Source: Stomorhina lunata (taxonomy: Eukaryota; Arthropoda; Insecta; Diptera; Rhiniidae). From it: 64,000 nt of DNA. Under the pieces are notes generated by a model, which saw nothing but the letters and a program-made list of their open reading frames with translations, had not been told where the DNA came from and made no database searches. The stretch spans positions 20,077,111-20,141,110 of the forward strand of contig OW121744.1 in the NCBI GenBank assembly GCA_933228675.1. The letters run 5' to 3'. The position numbers were made by a program, and so were the translations under genes. This document shows, piece by piece, positions 23,790 through 36,139 of the stretch (position 1 is its first letter; each line of letters starts with the position of its first letter).

Positions 23790-26700
23790 ATATACAAAAA
23801 TTTTTATTATGAAAAAAATGTCTAAGATACTTGTTCGCAACAAAAAAATTTCTATAGAAATTTTTCGTAGTGGAAAAATTTCCATAGAAAATTTTTTGCT
23901 TTTTTTTTTGATAACAAACAATTTTTATAAACAATTTTTATAAACTATAAAAAAAGTGTCTATATAAAATTTTTCGCTAGGAAAAGTAATATTTTCATAG
24001 AAAATTGTTAGTTATGAAAAAATTTCTATAGAAAATTTTTAGTTATGAAAAAATTTCTATAGAAAATTTATCGGTATGAAAAAATTTCTATAGAAAATTT
24101 TTCGTTATCAAAAAATTGGTACAGAAAATTTTTATTATGAAAAAATTTCATTAGAAAATTTTTCGTTATGAAAAAATTTCTATAGAAAATTTTTCGTTAT
24201 GAAAAAATTTCTATAGAAAATTTTTCGTTATAAAAAAATTTCTATAGAAAATTTTTCGTTATGAAAAAATTTCTATAGAAAATTTTTCGTTTTGGAAAAA
24301 TTTCTAGAAAATTTTTAATATGAAAAATTTTTATAGAAAATTTTTTGTCTTAAAAAATTTTATTTAGCAAATTTTTTGTTTTAAAAAAATATCGATATAA
24401 AATTTTTTGTTATAAAAAATTTCTATAGAAAACTTTTGGTTATAAAAAAATTTCGATAAAAAAATTTTTGAAAAAAAAAAATTCGATAGAAAACAACAAA
24501 CATTTTTCGCAGAAAAAAGTTTTTATAAAAAAAGTTTTTCTAAGGAAATTTTCAATAAAATTTCTATAAAAAATTTTTAATACAAAATTTTTCTAAAGAA
24601 AATTTTCGACATAAAATATTTTTATTAAAAATTTTTGATACAAAATTTTTCGATAAAAATTTTCTGTATATAATTTCAATAGAAAAATTTTTGTTATGAA
24701 ATAATTTCTATAGAAAATTTTTTGTCCTGAAAAAATTTCTAAAGACAATTTTTTGTTATGAAAAAATGTCTATAGAAAATTTTTCGGTATGAATAAATTC
24801 TTACAAAAAATTTTTTGTTTTGAAAAATTTGTATAGAAAATTTTTCGCAATGAAAAAATTTCTATATAACATTTTTCACAATGAAAAAAATTTTATAAAA
24901 ACTTTTCGTTAATTTTAGTTATAAAATTTTTCTTTGGAAAATTTTTTTTATAAAATTTTGGTTATGATAATTGACGATATCAAATTATAGCTATAGAAAA
25001 TTTTCTATACAAAATTTTTGGCATAGAAAATTTTTGGCATAGAAAATTTTTGATATAAAATTTTTCCACTGAAATTTTTCCTATAGAAACTATTCGATAC
25101 AACATTTTTGCTATAAAAAATTTTCGATATAAAATTTTACTATAAAAAATTTTCGATATAAAATTCTACTATAAAAAATATAAAATTCTACTATAAAAAA
25201 TAAAATATAGCTTTTTAATATTTTCAATATAAAAATGTTTTTATAAAAAATTTTCGATATAAAATTTTTTGATATAAAACTCTTCTATAAAAAATTTCCG
25301 ATATTAAATTTTCCTACATAAAATTTTCGATATAAAATTTTTGTGTAGAAAATTTTCGAAATGAAATTTTTTTTATAGAAAATTTTCTATATTAAGTTTT
25401 TTTATAGTAAATTTTTGATTTTTCCATGGAATTTTGCTGCAGAAAATTTTTGATATAGAATTTTTCTCTAGCAAATTTTTGATATAGGTTTTTACGATAG
25501 AAAATTATAGATAAATTTCTTCTATAGAAAATTTTCTTTATAAAATTTTTCTATAGAAAATTTTCAATAAAAAATTTTTCCATAGAAAATTTTCAATAAA
25601 AAATTTTTTCATAGAAAATTTTCAATATAAAAGTTTTCCATAGGAAAATTTCTATATTAAATTTTTCGATCGCAAATTTTCGATGTAAAATTTTTCTATA
25701 GAAAATTTTCGTATAAAGTTTTTCTATAAAAAATGTTCAATATAAAATTTTTCCATAGAAAATTTTCGATATAAAATTTTTCTATAAAAAATTTTCGATA
25801 TAAAATTTTTCCATAGAAAATTTTCGATGTAAAATTTTTCTATAGAAAATTTTCGTATAAAGTTTTTCTATAAAAAATGTTCAATATAAAATTTTTCCAT
25901 AGAAAATTTTCGATATAAAATTTTTTTATAAAAAATTTTCGATATAAAATTTTTCCATAGAAAATTTTCGATATAATATTTTTCCATAAAAAATTTTCGA
26001 TATAAAATTTTTCTATAAAAAATTTCGATATAAAATTTTCTAAAGAAAATTTTTGATATAAAGTTTTTTTATACAAAATTTTCGATATAAAGTCTTTCCA
26101 TAAAAAAATTTCGATATAAGGTTTTTCTGTGAAAAATTTTTGATATAAAATGTTTCTGTAGAAAATTTCCGATACAAAATTTTTGGGTAGAGAATTGTCT
26201 ATATAACATTTTTCTGAAGCAAATTTTCGATATAAAATTTGTCCATAGAAAATTTTCGATATTAGATTTTTTCATAAGAAATTGTTGATATTAAATTTAT
26301 CTATAGGAAATTTTCGATACAAAGTTTTTCAATAAAATAAATTTTGATACAAAATTTTTCTATAGAAAATTTTCGAGGTAGAATTTCTTTATAGAAAATT
26401 CTCGATAGAGCATTTTTGGATAGAAAATTTTCGATATAGCATTTTTTGATAGATAATTCTCGATATATAATTTTTTTGATATACAATTTTTTTATAGAAA
26501 TTGTTTGATATAAAATGTTTATAACAAATCTTTGATCGATACAAAATTTTCGTATAGAAAGTTTTATATGTAAAATATTTTATTAAATTTTTTTAATAAA
26601 ATTTGAACCCACAACCTCTTAACATAAATTTTTGGTTCAACTAAAAATCAAAAAAAAATTTCTTTCAAAAAATTTTTCTGTAGAAATTTTTTCGAATAAA

Positions 26701-26870
26701 AATTTTCGATATAAATTTTTCTATTTAAAAATATAAAATTTCTTTATAGAAAGTTTTCGATATAAAATTTTTCTATAGAAAATTTTTGATATTAAATTTT
26801 TTTTTGTACAAAATTTGGGAAATTAAATTTTACTTTAAAAAATTTTTCTTGTAAAATATTTGCTTGTTAT
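23790..26870. repeat. Heterogeneous 31-to-29-bp minisatellite array
   Basis: The left part (about 23830-24960) has 31-bp-type units TATGAAAAAATTTCTATAG + A4T5 + CGT. The right part (about 24960-26870) changes to 29-bp units ATATAAAA + T5 + CTATAG + A4T4 + CG, the same type as 30885-35085. A 144-base segment is duplicated in tandem at 25681 and 25825 (about five units). A short non-repeat interruption lies near 26600-26660. The array shows a transition between two unit families. Minus frames at 25840-26486 are translated repeat. Confidence 0.93.
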
Positions 26871-27489
26871 ACTACAATTTTCCATTAAAATAGATTTTAA
26901 TAATATCCTTACGTTAGTCAATTATGTGAATGTTAATGCAAATATTTATATTTGTATATCCTATAAATTTTTAATTTTGTTCATATTTTGTCTCCCGACT
27001 TCACATTAAGTCACTTCGAAATTTAATCCATCTGCTTAAAATATTTAAAAATGCTTAAGCCCATAAATCCTAAATCAACAGCCATTAAAAAAATATACAA
27101 ATCCCATTTACATACAATAAATCAAATGAAATTATTTACAAACAACAACAACTTAATAATAGCAATAAATTGAAAATCTGGCTTTTTATTTGTTGATTAT
27201 TTAGGGCTGAAGATAGACAAAATTTATTTGTGCCACAGAAAAAAATTCAAATCTGAATACAAAATCTAAATGGTTAACAATTAAAAAGTATTTGAGTGAG
27301 CAAAATGTCAATTTCAAATTGACATTTAAACATTTATATACAAATATTTGCTTATTTATATGTTTGCAAATGTATGTGTTTGTTTGTGTATTTAACCCCA
27401 AAATTTTTGTGTGTATATATAAGTAGATAATATTGTCGGCAATTTCAGCAGTTTTGAGTAGAAGAACTTTCACCAAAATGTTTAAAATT
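26871..27489. other. AT-rich spacer
   Basis: No gene supported. The minus frame 27201-27476 has no recognisable domain or motif. A short inverted repeat CAATTTCAAATTG lies near 27310. Confidence 0.5.
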
Positions 27490-30075
27490 TTATGTCACAA
27501 ATTTTCTATAGAAAAATTTGATATCGAAAATTTTCCATAGAAAAATTTTATATCAAAAAATTTCTATCGAAAAATTTTATATCGAAAATATTCTATAGAA
27601 AAATTTAATATCGAAAGTTTTCTATAGAAAAATTTTATATCGAAAATTTTATATTGAAAATTTTTTATAGAAAAATTTTATATTGAAAATTTTCTATAGA
27701 AATTTTAATATTGAAAATTTTTTATAAAAAATTTTATATTGAAAATTTTCTATAGAATAATTTTATATCAAAAATTTTCTATAGAAAAATTTTATATCGA
27801 CAATTTTCTATAGAAAAATTTTATATTGAAAATTTTCTATAGAAAAATTTTCTATTGAAAATTTTCTATAGAAAAATTTTATATCGAAAATTTTCTATAG
27901 AAAAATTTTATATCGAAAATTTTCTATAGAAAAATTTTATATCGAAAATTTTCTATAGAAAAATTTTATATCGAAAATTTTCTATAGAAAAATTTTATAT
28001 CGAAAATTTTCTATAGAAAAATTTTATATCGAAAATTTTCTATAGAAAAATTTTATATCGAAAATTTTCTTTAGAAAAATTTTATATCGAAAATTTTCTT
28101 TAGAAAAATTTTATATCGAAAATTTTCTATAGAAAAATTTAATATCGAAAATTTTCTATAGAAAAATTTTATATCGAAAATTTTCTATAGAAAATTTTTC
28201 TATCGAAAATACTCTATAGAACATTTTTATATCGAAAAATTTTATATCGAAAATTTTCTATAAAAACATTTTCTATAGAAAAATTTTATATCGAAAATTT
28301 TCTATAGAAAAATTTTATATCGAAAATTTTCTATAGAAAAATTTTATATTGAAAATTTTCTTTAGAAAATTTTATATTGAAAATTTTCTATAGAAAAATT
28401 TTATATCGAAAATTTTTTAAAGAAAAATTTTATATTGAAAATTTCCTATAGAGAAATTTTTTCTCGAAAATTTTCTATAGAAAAATTTTATATCGGAAAT
28501 TTTCTATAGAAAAATTTTATATCGAAAATTTTCTATAGAAAAATCTTATATCAAAAATTTTCTATAGAAAAATTTTATATCGAAAATTTTCTATAGAAAA
28601 ATTTTATATCGAAAGTTTTCTATAGAAAAATTTTATATTGAAAATTTTCTTTAGAAAATTTTATATTGAAAATTTTCTATAGAAAAATTTTATATTGAAA
28701 ATTTTCTATAGAAAAATTTTATATTGAAAATTTCCTATAGAAAAATTTTGTATCGAAAATTTTCTATCAAAAATTTTTATATCGAAAATTTTCTATAGAA
28801 AAATTTTATATCGAAAATTTTCTATAGAAAAATTTTATATCGAAAATTTTCTATAGAAAAATTTTATATCGAAAATTTTCTAAAGAAAAATTTTATATTG
28901 AAAATTTTCTATAGAAAATTTAATATTGAAAATTTTCTATCGAAAAATTTTATATCGAAAATTTTCTATCGAAAAATTTTCTATCGAAAATTTTCTATAG
29001 AAAAATTTTATATTGAAAATTTTCTATAGAAAAATTTTATATCGAAAATTTTCTATAGAAAAATTTTATATCGAAAATTTTCTATAGAAAAATTTTATAT
29101 TGAAAATTTTCTATAGAAAATTTAATATTGAAAATTTTCTATCGAAAAATTTTATATCGAAAATTTTCTATCGAAAAATTTTCTATCGAAAATTTTCTAT
29201 AGAAAAATTTTATATTGAAAATTTTCTATAGAAAAATTTTATATTGAAAATTTTCTATAGAAAAATTTTATATCGAAAATTTCTTAAGAAAAATTTTATA
29301 TCGAAAATTTTCTATAGAAAAATTTTGTATCGAAAATTTTCTATAGAAAAATTTTATATTGAAAATTTTCTATAGAAAATTTAATATTGAAAATTTTCTA
29401 TCGAAAAATTTTATATCGAAAATTTTCTATCGAAAAATTTTCTATCGAAAATTTTCTATAGAAAAATTTTATATTGAAAATTTTCTATAGAAAAATTTTA
29501 TATTGAAAATTTTCTATAGAAAAATTTTATATTGAAAATTTTCTATAGAAAAATTGTATATCGAAAATTTTCTATAGAAAATTTTTATATCGAAAATTTT
29601 CTATAGAAAATTTTTATATTGAAAATTCTCTATAGAAAATTTTTATATTGAAAATTTTCTATAGAAAATTTTTATATTGAAAATTTTCTTTAGAAAATTT
29701 TTATATTGAAAATTTTCTATAGAAAATTTTTATATCGAAAATATTCTATAGAAAATTTTTATATCGAAAAATTTTATATCGAAAATTTTCTATAGAAAAA
29801 TTTTATATCGAAAATTTTCTATAGAAAAATTTTATATCGAAAATTTTCTATAGAAAAATTTTATATTGAAAATTTTCTTTAGAAAATTTTATATTGAAAA
29901 TTTTCTATAGAAAAATTTTATATCGAAAATTTTTTAAAGAAAAATTTTATATTGAAAATTTTCTATAGAAAAAATTTAAATCGAAAATTTTTAATAGAAA
30001 AATTTTCTATAGGAAAATTTTATATCGAAAATTTTCTATAGAAAAATTTTATATCGAAAATTTTTTTTGAAGTTT
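27490..30075 (+). repeat. 29-bp minisatellite type C (ATATCG / CTATAG spacers)
   Basis: About 89 units of ATATCG + A4T4 + CTATAG + A5T4. Sub-variants include ATATTG, CTATCG and CTTTAG. A marked segment that has TAATATTG and then three CTATCG units recurs with landmarks at 28921, 29123 and 29382 (spacings 202 and 259, close to 7 and 9 units). Another block recurs at about 28200-28440 and 29730-29960. Higher-order repeats are therefore present. It faces the inverted array at 30885-35085. Confidence 0.96.
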
Positions 30076-30884
30076 CTTTGTTTATTGATTTGCTGGGTAT
30101 ACGATTGTTTATGTGTTGATGTGGCTGTCATTGCTCTTCATTCCAAATTTCGCTATAAATATTTAAATAGGCTTTCGTTTTCAATTAAATTGTTATTGCA
30201 AGCCACTACTAATTCATTACTTTAAACTTCGTCCTCTTTTCAATTCATGCCCAAAATATTGCGACATCAAATAAATTTGAAATTGTCCAATAATGTGGTT
30301 TCAAATTCAGAAGATTTGGGAAAACAAATAACGCCAATTTATCTCAAATGTGTCATTAAACAAAACTGAAGGTTATTGATCGAAGTACCCACTACAAAAT
30401 TTGAATTACTTTCTCTTTAAGTCCAAAAAGAACAGAAGATTTATTTAGATTTAAATTTTCCACGAAAATTTCTTTAAAAAAAGCCATTTATTTTAAATTC
30501 GAAGATTTTGATTTAAAACATTGTTGCAGCCATTGGTCTCTTTTGTTGTAGTTTTTAGACTTGATTTGAGGTTTTTGTACGCAACTTTTATTGATTGTAA
30601 TTAATTATTTAAATTTGTATATCAATTGCTATTAAATTATTATAAACATTTACATGGTTTGTATTTATTTTTATTCATTTTCTTTAATTGGAAATGTAAT
30701 TAATAGCTAAATAATTAATTTATTTGAATGTTTTTTTCTAGGAATCGTCATAAATGGACTATTCATTACTATATAGTTTTAAAGCCGAAATAATTACACT
30801 ATTCAACAGATAAATTAACATTCAAATTAAACTATTTTTTGATAAATACAAAAACGAGATAAATTAATTTTTTTTTTTTTTCAT
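30076..30884. other. Unique spacer between two inverted minisatellite arrays
   Basis: AT-rich unique sequence without a supported gene, separating the type C array from its inverted counterpart. If the arrays pair, this would be the loop. Confidence 0.55.
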
Positions 30885-33800
30885 CAAAAATTGTTGATAT
30901 AAAATTTTTGTATGGAAAATTTTTGATACAAAATTTTTCTTTACTAATTTTCGATGTAAAATTTTTCTACAAAAAATTCTTGTCTGAATTTTTTTGGACA
31001 TACAGTTTTTTATTGAATTTTCGGGATAAAAAACTGATTCTATAGAACATTTTTAATATAAAACTTTTCTATCAAAAAGTTCCGTTATAAAATATTTTGA
31101 CAGAAAATTTTCGTTAGAAAATTTTTCTATAAAAAAAATTGCGATACAAAATTTTTCTACAGTAAATTTATATACAGTAAATATTTCTATAGAAAATTTG
31201 TCTGTAAAATTTTTTGTATATCAAATGAATCTATAGAAAATTTTGAATATAATACTTTTCGTAATAAAATTTTTCTACATAAAATTCTTCTATAGAAAAT
31301 TTTTCTATAAAATTTTTTGGAATGATTCTATAGAGAATATAAATATTTTTTATAAAAAATTTTCGTTCTAAAATTATTTTATAGAAAATTTTCTGTATAA
31401 AATTTTTCTATAGAAAATTTTCAGCATAAAATTTTAAAATAGAAAATATTCGATACAAAATTTTTCTATAGAAAATGTTTGATATAAAAATGTTCTGTAC
31501 AAAATTTTAGATATAAACATTTTCTATAGAAAATTTCTCTAAAAAATGTTTGATATAAAAATTTCTATAGAAAATTTTCGATATAAAATTTTTCAACAAA
31601 AAAAATATAAAATTGTTTTCTAGAAAATTTTTAATATAAAATTATTTTATAGATAATTTTTGATATCAAACTTTTCTATATAAAATTTTTATCAAAAAAA
31701 TTTTCGATATAAAATTTTTCAACAGAAAATATTTGAAATAAAATTTTTTTATAGAAAATTTTGTATTATAGATGTTTCTATAGAAAATTTTGGATATAGA
31801 ATTTTCTAGAAAAAAATTTCGGTATACAATTTTTCTAACCAATTTTTACAGAAAATTTCTTAATACAATTTTTCAACAAAATGTTTTTAATATAAAATTT
31901 TCTACAACAAATTTTCGATACAAAATTATTCTTCAAAAAGTTTTCAATAGAAAAATTTTCTCTAGGCAATTTGCGAAATAAAATTTTTCTATCGAAAAAA
32001 ATCGATATAAATATTTTCTCTACTAAATTTTTGATATTAAATTTTTCTATACAAAATTTTCAATAAAAACATTTTTTTTTAGAAAATTTTAGAGATAAAT
32101 TTATTTTATAAAAATTTTCAATATAAAATTTTTCTGTAGAAACTTTTTGATATAAAATTTTTCTGCAGAAAATTCTCGATATAAAATTTTCTATAGAAAA
32201 TTTAAAATAAAATTTTTGTATACAAAATTTTTGATATAAAATTTTTCTATTGAAAATTTTCGACATAAAATTTTTCTATAGAAAATTTTCGACATAAAAT
32301 TTTTCTATAGAAAATTTTCAATATCAAATTTTTCTATAGAAAATTTTCGATATAAAATATTTTTTTAGAAAATTTTGGGCATAAAATTTTCCTATAGAAA
32401 ATTTTCGATATAAAATATTTCTAGAGAAAATTTTTGATATAAAATTTTTCTATAGAAAATTTTCGATACAAAATTTTTATATAGAAAATTTTTTATATAA
32501 AAATTTTTGATACAAAATTTTTCTATAGAAAATTTTCGATATAAAATTTTTCTATAGAAAATTTTCGATAAAAAATTTTTCTATAGAAAATTTTCGATAA
32601 AAAATTTTTCTATAGAAAATTTTCGTTATAAAATTTTTCTATAGAAAATTTTCGTTATAAAATTTTTCTATAGAAAATTTTCGATAAAAAATTTTTCTAT
32701 AGAAAATTTTCGTTATAAAATTTTTCTATAGAAAATTTTCGTTTAAAAATTTTTCTATAAAAAATTTTCGTTTTAAAATTTTTCTATAAAAAATTTTCGA
32801 TACAAAATTTTTCTATACAAAATTTTCGATATAAAATTTTTCTATAGAAAATTTTCTATATAAAATTTTTCTATAGAAAATTTTCGATATAAAATTTTTC
32901 TATAGAAAATTTTGGATATAAAATTTTTCTATAGAAAATTTTCGTTATAAAATTTTTCTATAGAAAATTTTCTTTATAAAATTTTTTTATAGAAAATTTT
33001 CGATATAAAATTTTTCTATAGAAAATTTTCGATATAAAATTTTTCTGTAGAAAATTTTCGATATAAAATTTTTCTATAGAAAATTTTCGATACAAAATTT
33101 TTCTATAAAAAATTTTCGACATAAAATTTTTCTATAGAAAATTTTCGACATAAAATCTTTCTATAGAAAATTTTCGACATAAAATCTTTCTATAGAAAAT
33201 TTTCGACATAAAATTTTTCTATAGAAAATTTTCGATATAAAATTTTTCTATAGAAAATTTTCGTTATAAAATTTTTCTATAGAAAATTTTCGTTATAAAA
33301 TTTTTCTATAGAAAATTTTCGATATAAAATTTTTCTATAGAAAATTTTAGATATAAAATTTTTCTATAGAAAATTTTCGATATAAAATTTTTCTATAGAA
33401 AATTTTCGATATAAAATTTTTCTATAGAAAATTTTCGATATAAAATTTTTCTATAGAAAATTTTCGATATAAAATTTTTCTATAGAAAATTTTCGATATA
33501 AAATTTTTCTATAGAAAATTTTCGATATAAAATTTTTCTATAGAAAATTTTCGATATAAAATTTTTCTATAGAAAATTTTCGATATAAAACTTTTCTATA
33601 GAAAATTTTTGATATACAATTTTTCTATAGAAAATTTTCGATATAAAATTTTTCTATAGAAAATATTCGATGTAAAATTTTTGTATAGAAAATTTTCAAT
33701 GTAAAATTTTTGGATAGAAAATTTTCGATATAAAATTTTTTTATAGAATATTTTCGATATAAAATTTTTCTATAGAAAATTTTCGATATAAAATTTTTCT

Positions 33801-35085
33801 TTAGAAAATTTTCGATATAAAATTTTTCTATACAAAATTTTCGATAAAAATTTTTCTATAGAAAATTTTCGATATAAAATTTTTCTATAGAAAATTTTCG
33901 ACATAAAATTTTTCTATAGAAAATTTTCGATATAAAATTTTTCTATAGAAAATTTTCGATATAAAATTTTTATATAGAAAATTTTCGATATAAAATTTTT
34001 CTATAGAAAATTTTCGATATAAAAATTTTCTATAGAAAATTTTCGATACAAAATTTTTCGATATAAAATTTTTCTATAAACAATTTTCGATATAAAATTT
34101 TTCTATAGAAAATTTTCGATACAAAATTTTTCTATATAAAATTTTCGATATAAAATTTTTCTATAAATAGTTTTCGATATAAAATTTTTCTATACAAAAT
34201 TTTCGACATAAAATTTTTCTATAGAAAATTTTCGATATAAAATCTTTCTATAAAAAATTTTCGACATAAAATTTTTCTATAGAAAATTTTCGATATAAAA
34301 TTTTTCTATAGAAAATTTTCGTTATAAAATTTTTCTATAGAAAATTTTCGATATAAAATCTTTCTATAGAAAATTTTCGACATAAAATTTTTCTATAGAA
34401 AATTTTCGATATAAAATTTTTCTATAGAAAATTTTCGATATAAAATCTTTCTATAGAAAATTTTCGTTATAAAATTTTTCTATAGAAAATTTTCGATATA
34501 AAATTTTTCTATAGAAAATTTTCGTTATAAAATTTTTCGATATAAAATTTTTCTATAGAAAATTTTCGATATAAAACTTTTCTGTAGAAAGTTTTGATAT
34601 ACAATTTTTCTATAGAAAATTTTCGATATAAAATTTTTCTATAGAAAATATTCGATGTAAAATTTTTGTATAGAAAATTTTCGATGTAAAATTTTTGTAT
34701 AGAAAATTTTCGATATAAAATTTTTCTATAGAAAATGTTCGATATAAAATTTGTGTATAAAAATTTTCGATATAAAATTTGTGTATAGATATATATTTTG
34801 ATATAAAATTTTTCTATAGAAAATTTTTGATATCAAATTTTTCTATAGAAAATTTTTGATATAAAATTTTTCTATCGAAAATTTTCGATATAAAATTTTT
34901 CTATAGAAAATTTTCGATATAAAATTTTTCTATAGAAAATTTTCGATATAAGATTTTTCTATAGAAAATTTTCGATATAAGATTTTTCTATAGAAAATTT
35001 TCGATATAAAATTTGTGTATAAAAATTTTCGATATAAAATTTGTGTATAGAAAATTTTCGGTATAAAATTTGTGTACATTTAGAT
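30885..35085 (-). repeat. 29-bp minisatellite, type C in inverted orientation
   Basis: Exactly the reverse complement of the 27490-30075 unit (A4T5 + CTATAG + A4T4 + CGATAT). The left 1.3 kb is strongly diverged; 32230-35085 is well conserved. Several units carry GTTAT or GACAT in place of GATAT. A distinctive block (ATAAAACTTTTCT, a GATATACAATTTTTC unit, TATTCGATG units) occurs at 33581 and again at 34567, exactly 986 bases or 34 units later. Frames at 31790-32266 are translated repeat. Confidence 0.96.
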
Positions 35086-36139
35086 TTTTTTTTTTCAAAT
35101 TTATGCATTATAGTTTTTACACTTAAAATGAAATTTTAATTAAATTTATTTCATTATAAAATATTGTAGATAATGTTAATGAAAATTCATAATTACCTTT
35201 TTTGTTGTTGTTGTGATAATCAATAAAAATTTAAACTCTAGCAACAGCAGCAGGAGCTAATAACAGTTTTGTCAAAGTTAATAAACTTTTAGGATTGAAT
35301 CCTTTTTTCAAAACGAGATATTGTTTAAAATTCATAGTTGTTGTTTTCAGTTTATTATAATGAATTTGAAATATTTTTAATATTTAAAACATGTTTTTAT
35401 TATATACTTTTTTTATTAGTAATTTAATTTTTATTATTAATATTTTTTTATTAACAACTTTTTTATGATAATTTTTCTAGGTTTGTTTTTTTCATTAAAA
35501 ATGTAATTGTTTTAATTTTAAATACATTATAATTTTTTATGATTTAATTTTCTTTATATACACTTTATGATTTATCTAGATATTTAAACACATTTTATTT
35601 AATTAGCTTTTAACTATTTTAGGTTTTTGTTTTTATAAATTTAAAATTCAATTTGAAAATTATTTAAAATATGCTTAAGCTGCTTTTTGAAGAAAAAAAT
35701 TGGTTTATTATTACATTTACATTTTGTTTTAATAAGTTTTTTTTAATGCTTGTTTTTTATTAAAATATTAAAAGTTTTCATATTTTTTATGTTTTAATAT
35801 TTTTATTTATATTTGTTATTATTATTATTATTCGTATTATGGTATTTATTCTGATTCTTTAAGTAGTAAAAGAAGATAATGATGTGTATTTTTGTTTAAG
35901 ATCTTTCATATTTTCCAGCTGCAAAGAAAAATGTTAAACCAGAAAATGAGAAAATAAATTGAAGCTTTTATAATATCGTTTTTCTTTTTGTTTTCACTTT
36001 TTTGATGTTATGAACTCAAGAACTTATTGCACATTTAAATGGATATTTTTCAGTGTTTTATTAATACACTCACATAGATACGTAGTAGAGCGTCCCAAAA
36101 AATTGAAAGTCATTTTACAAGAAGACGTAACACTTTTAT
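35086..36139. other. AT-rich low-complexity spacer
   Basis: Very T/A-rich with a GTTGTTGTTG patch (about 35202-35215), an AGCAACAGCAGCAGG patch (about 35239-35253) and a TTA-type microsatellite (about 35816-35835). No gene seen. Confidence 0.55.

Noticed and set aside
30140..30170. TATA-like CTATAAATATTTAAA as a promoter
   Set aside because: In DNA this AT-rich such a match is expected by chance and no downstream transcript evidence exists.
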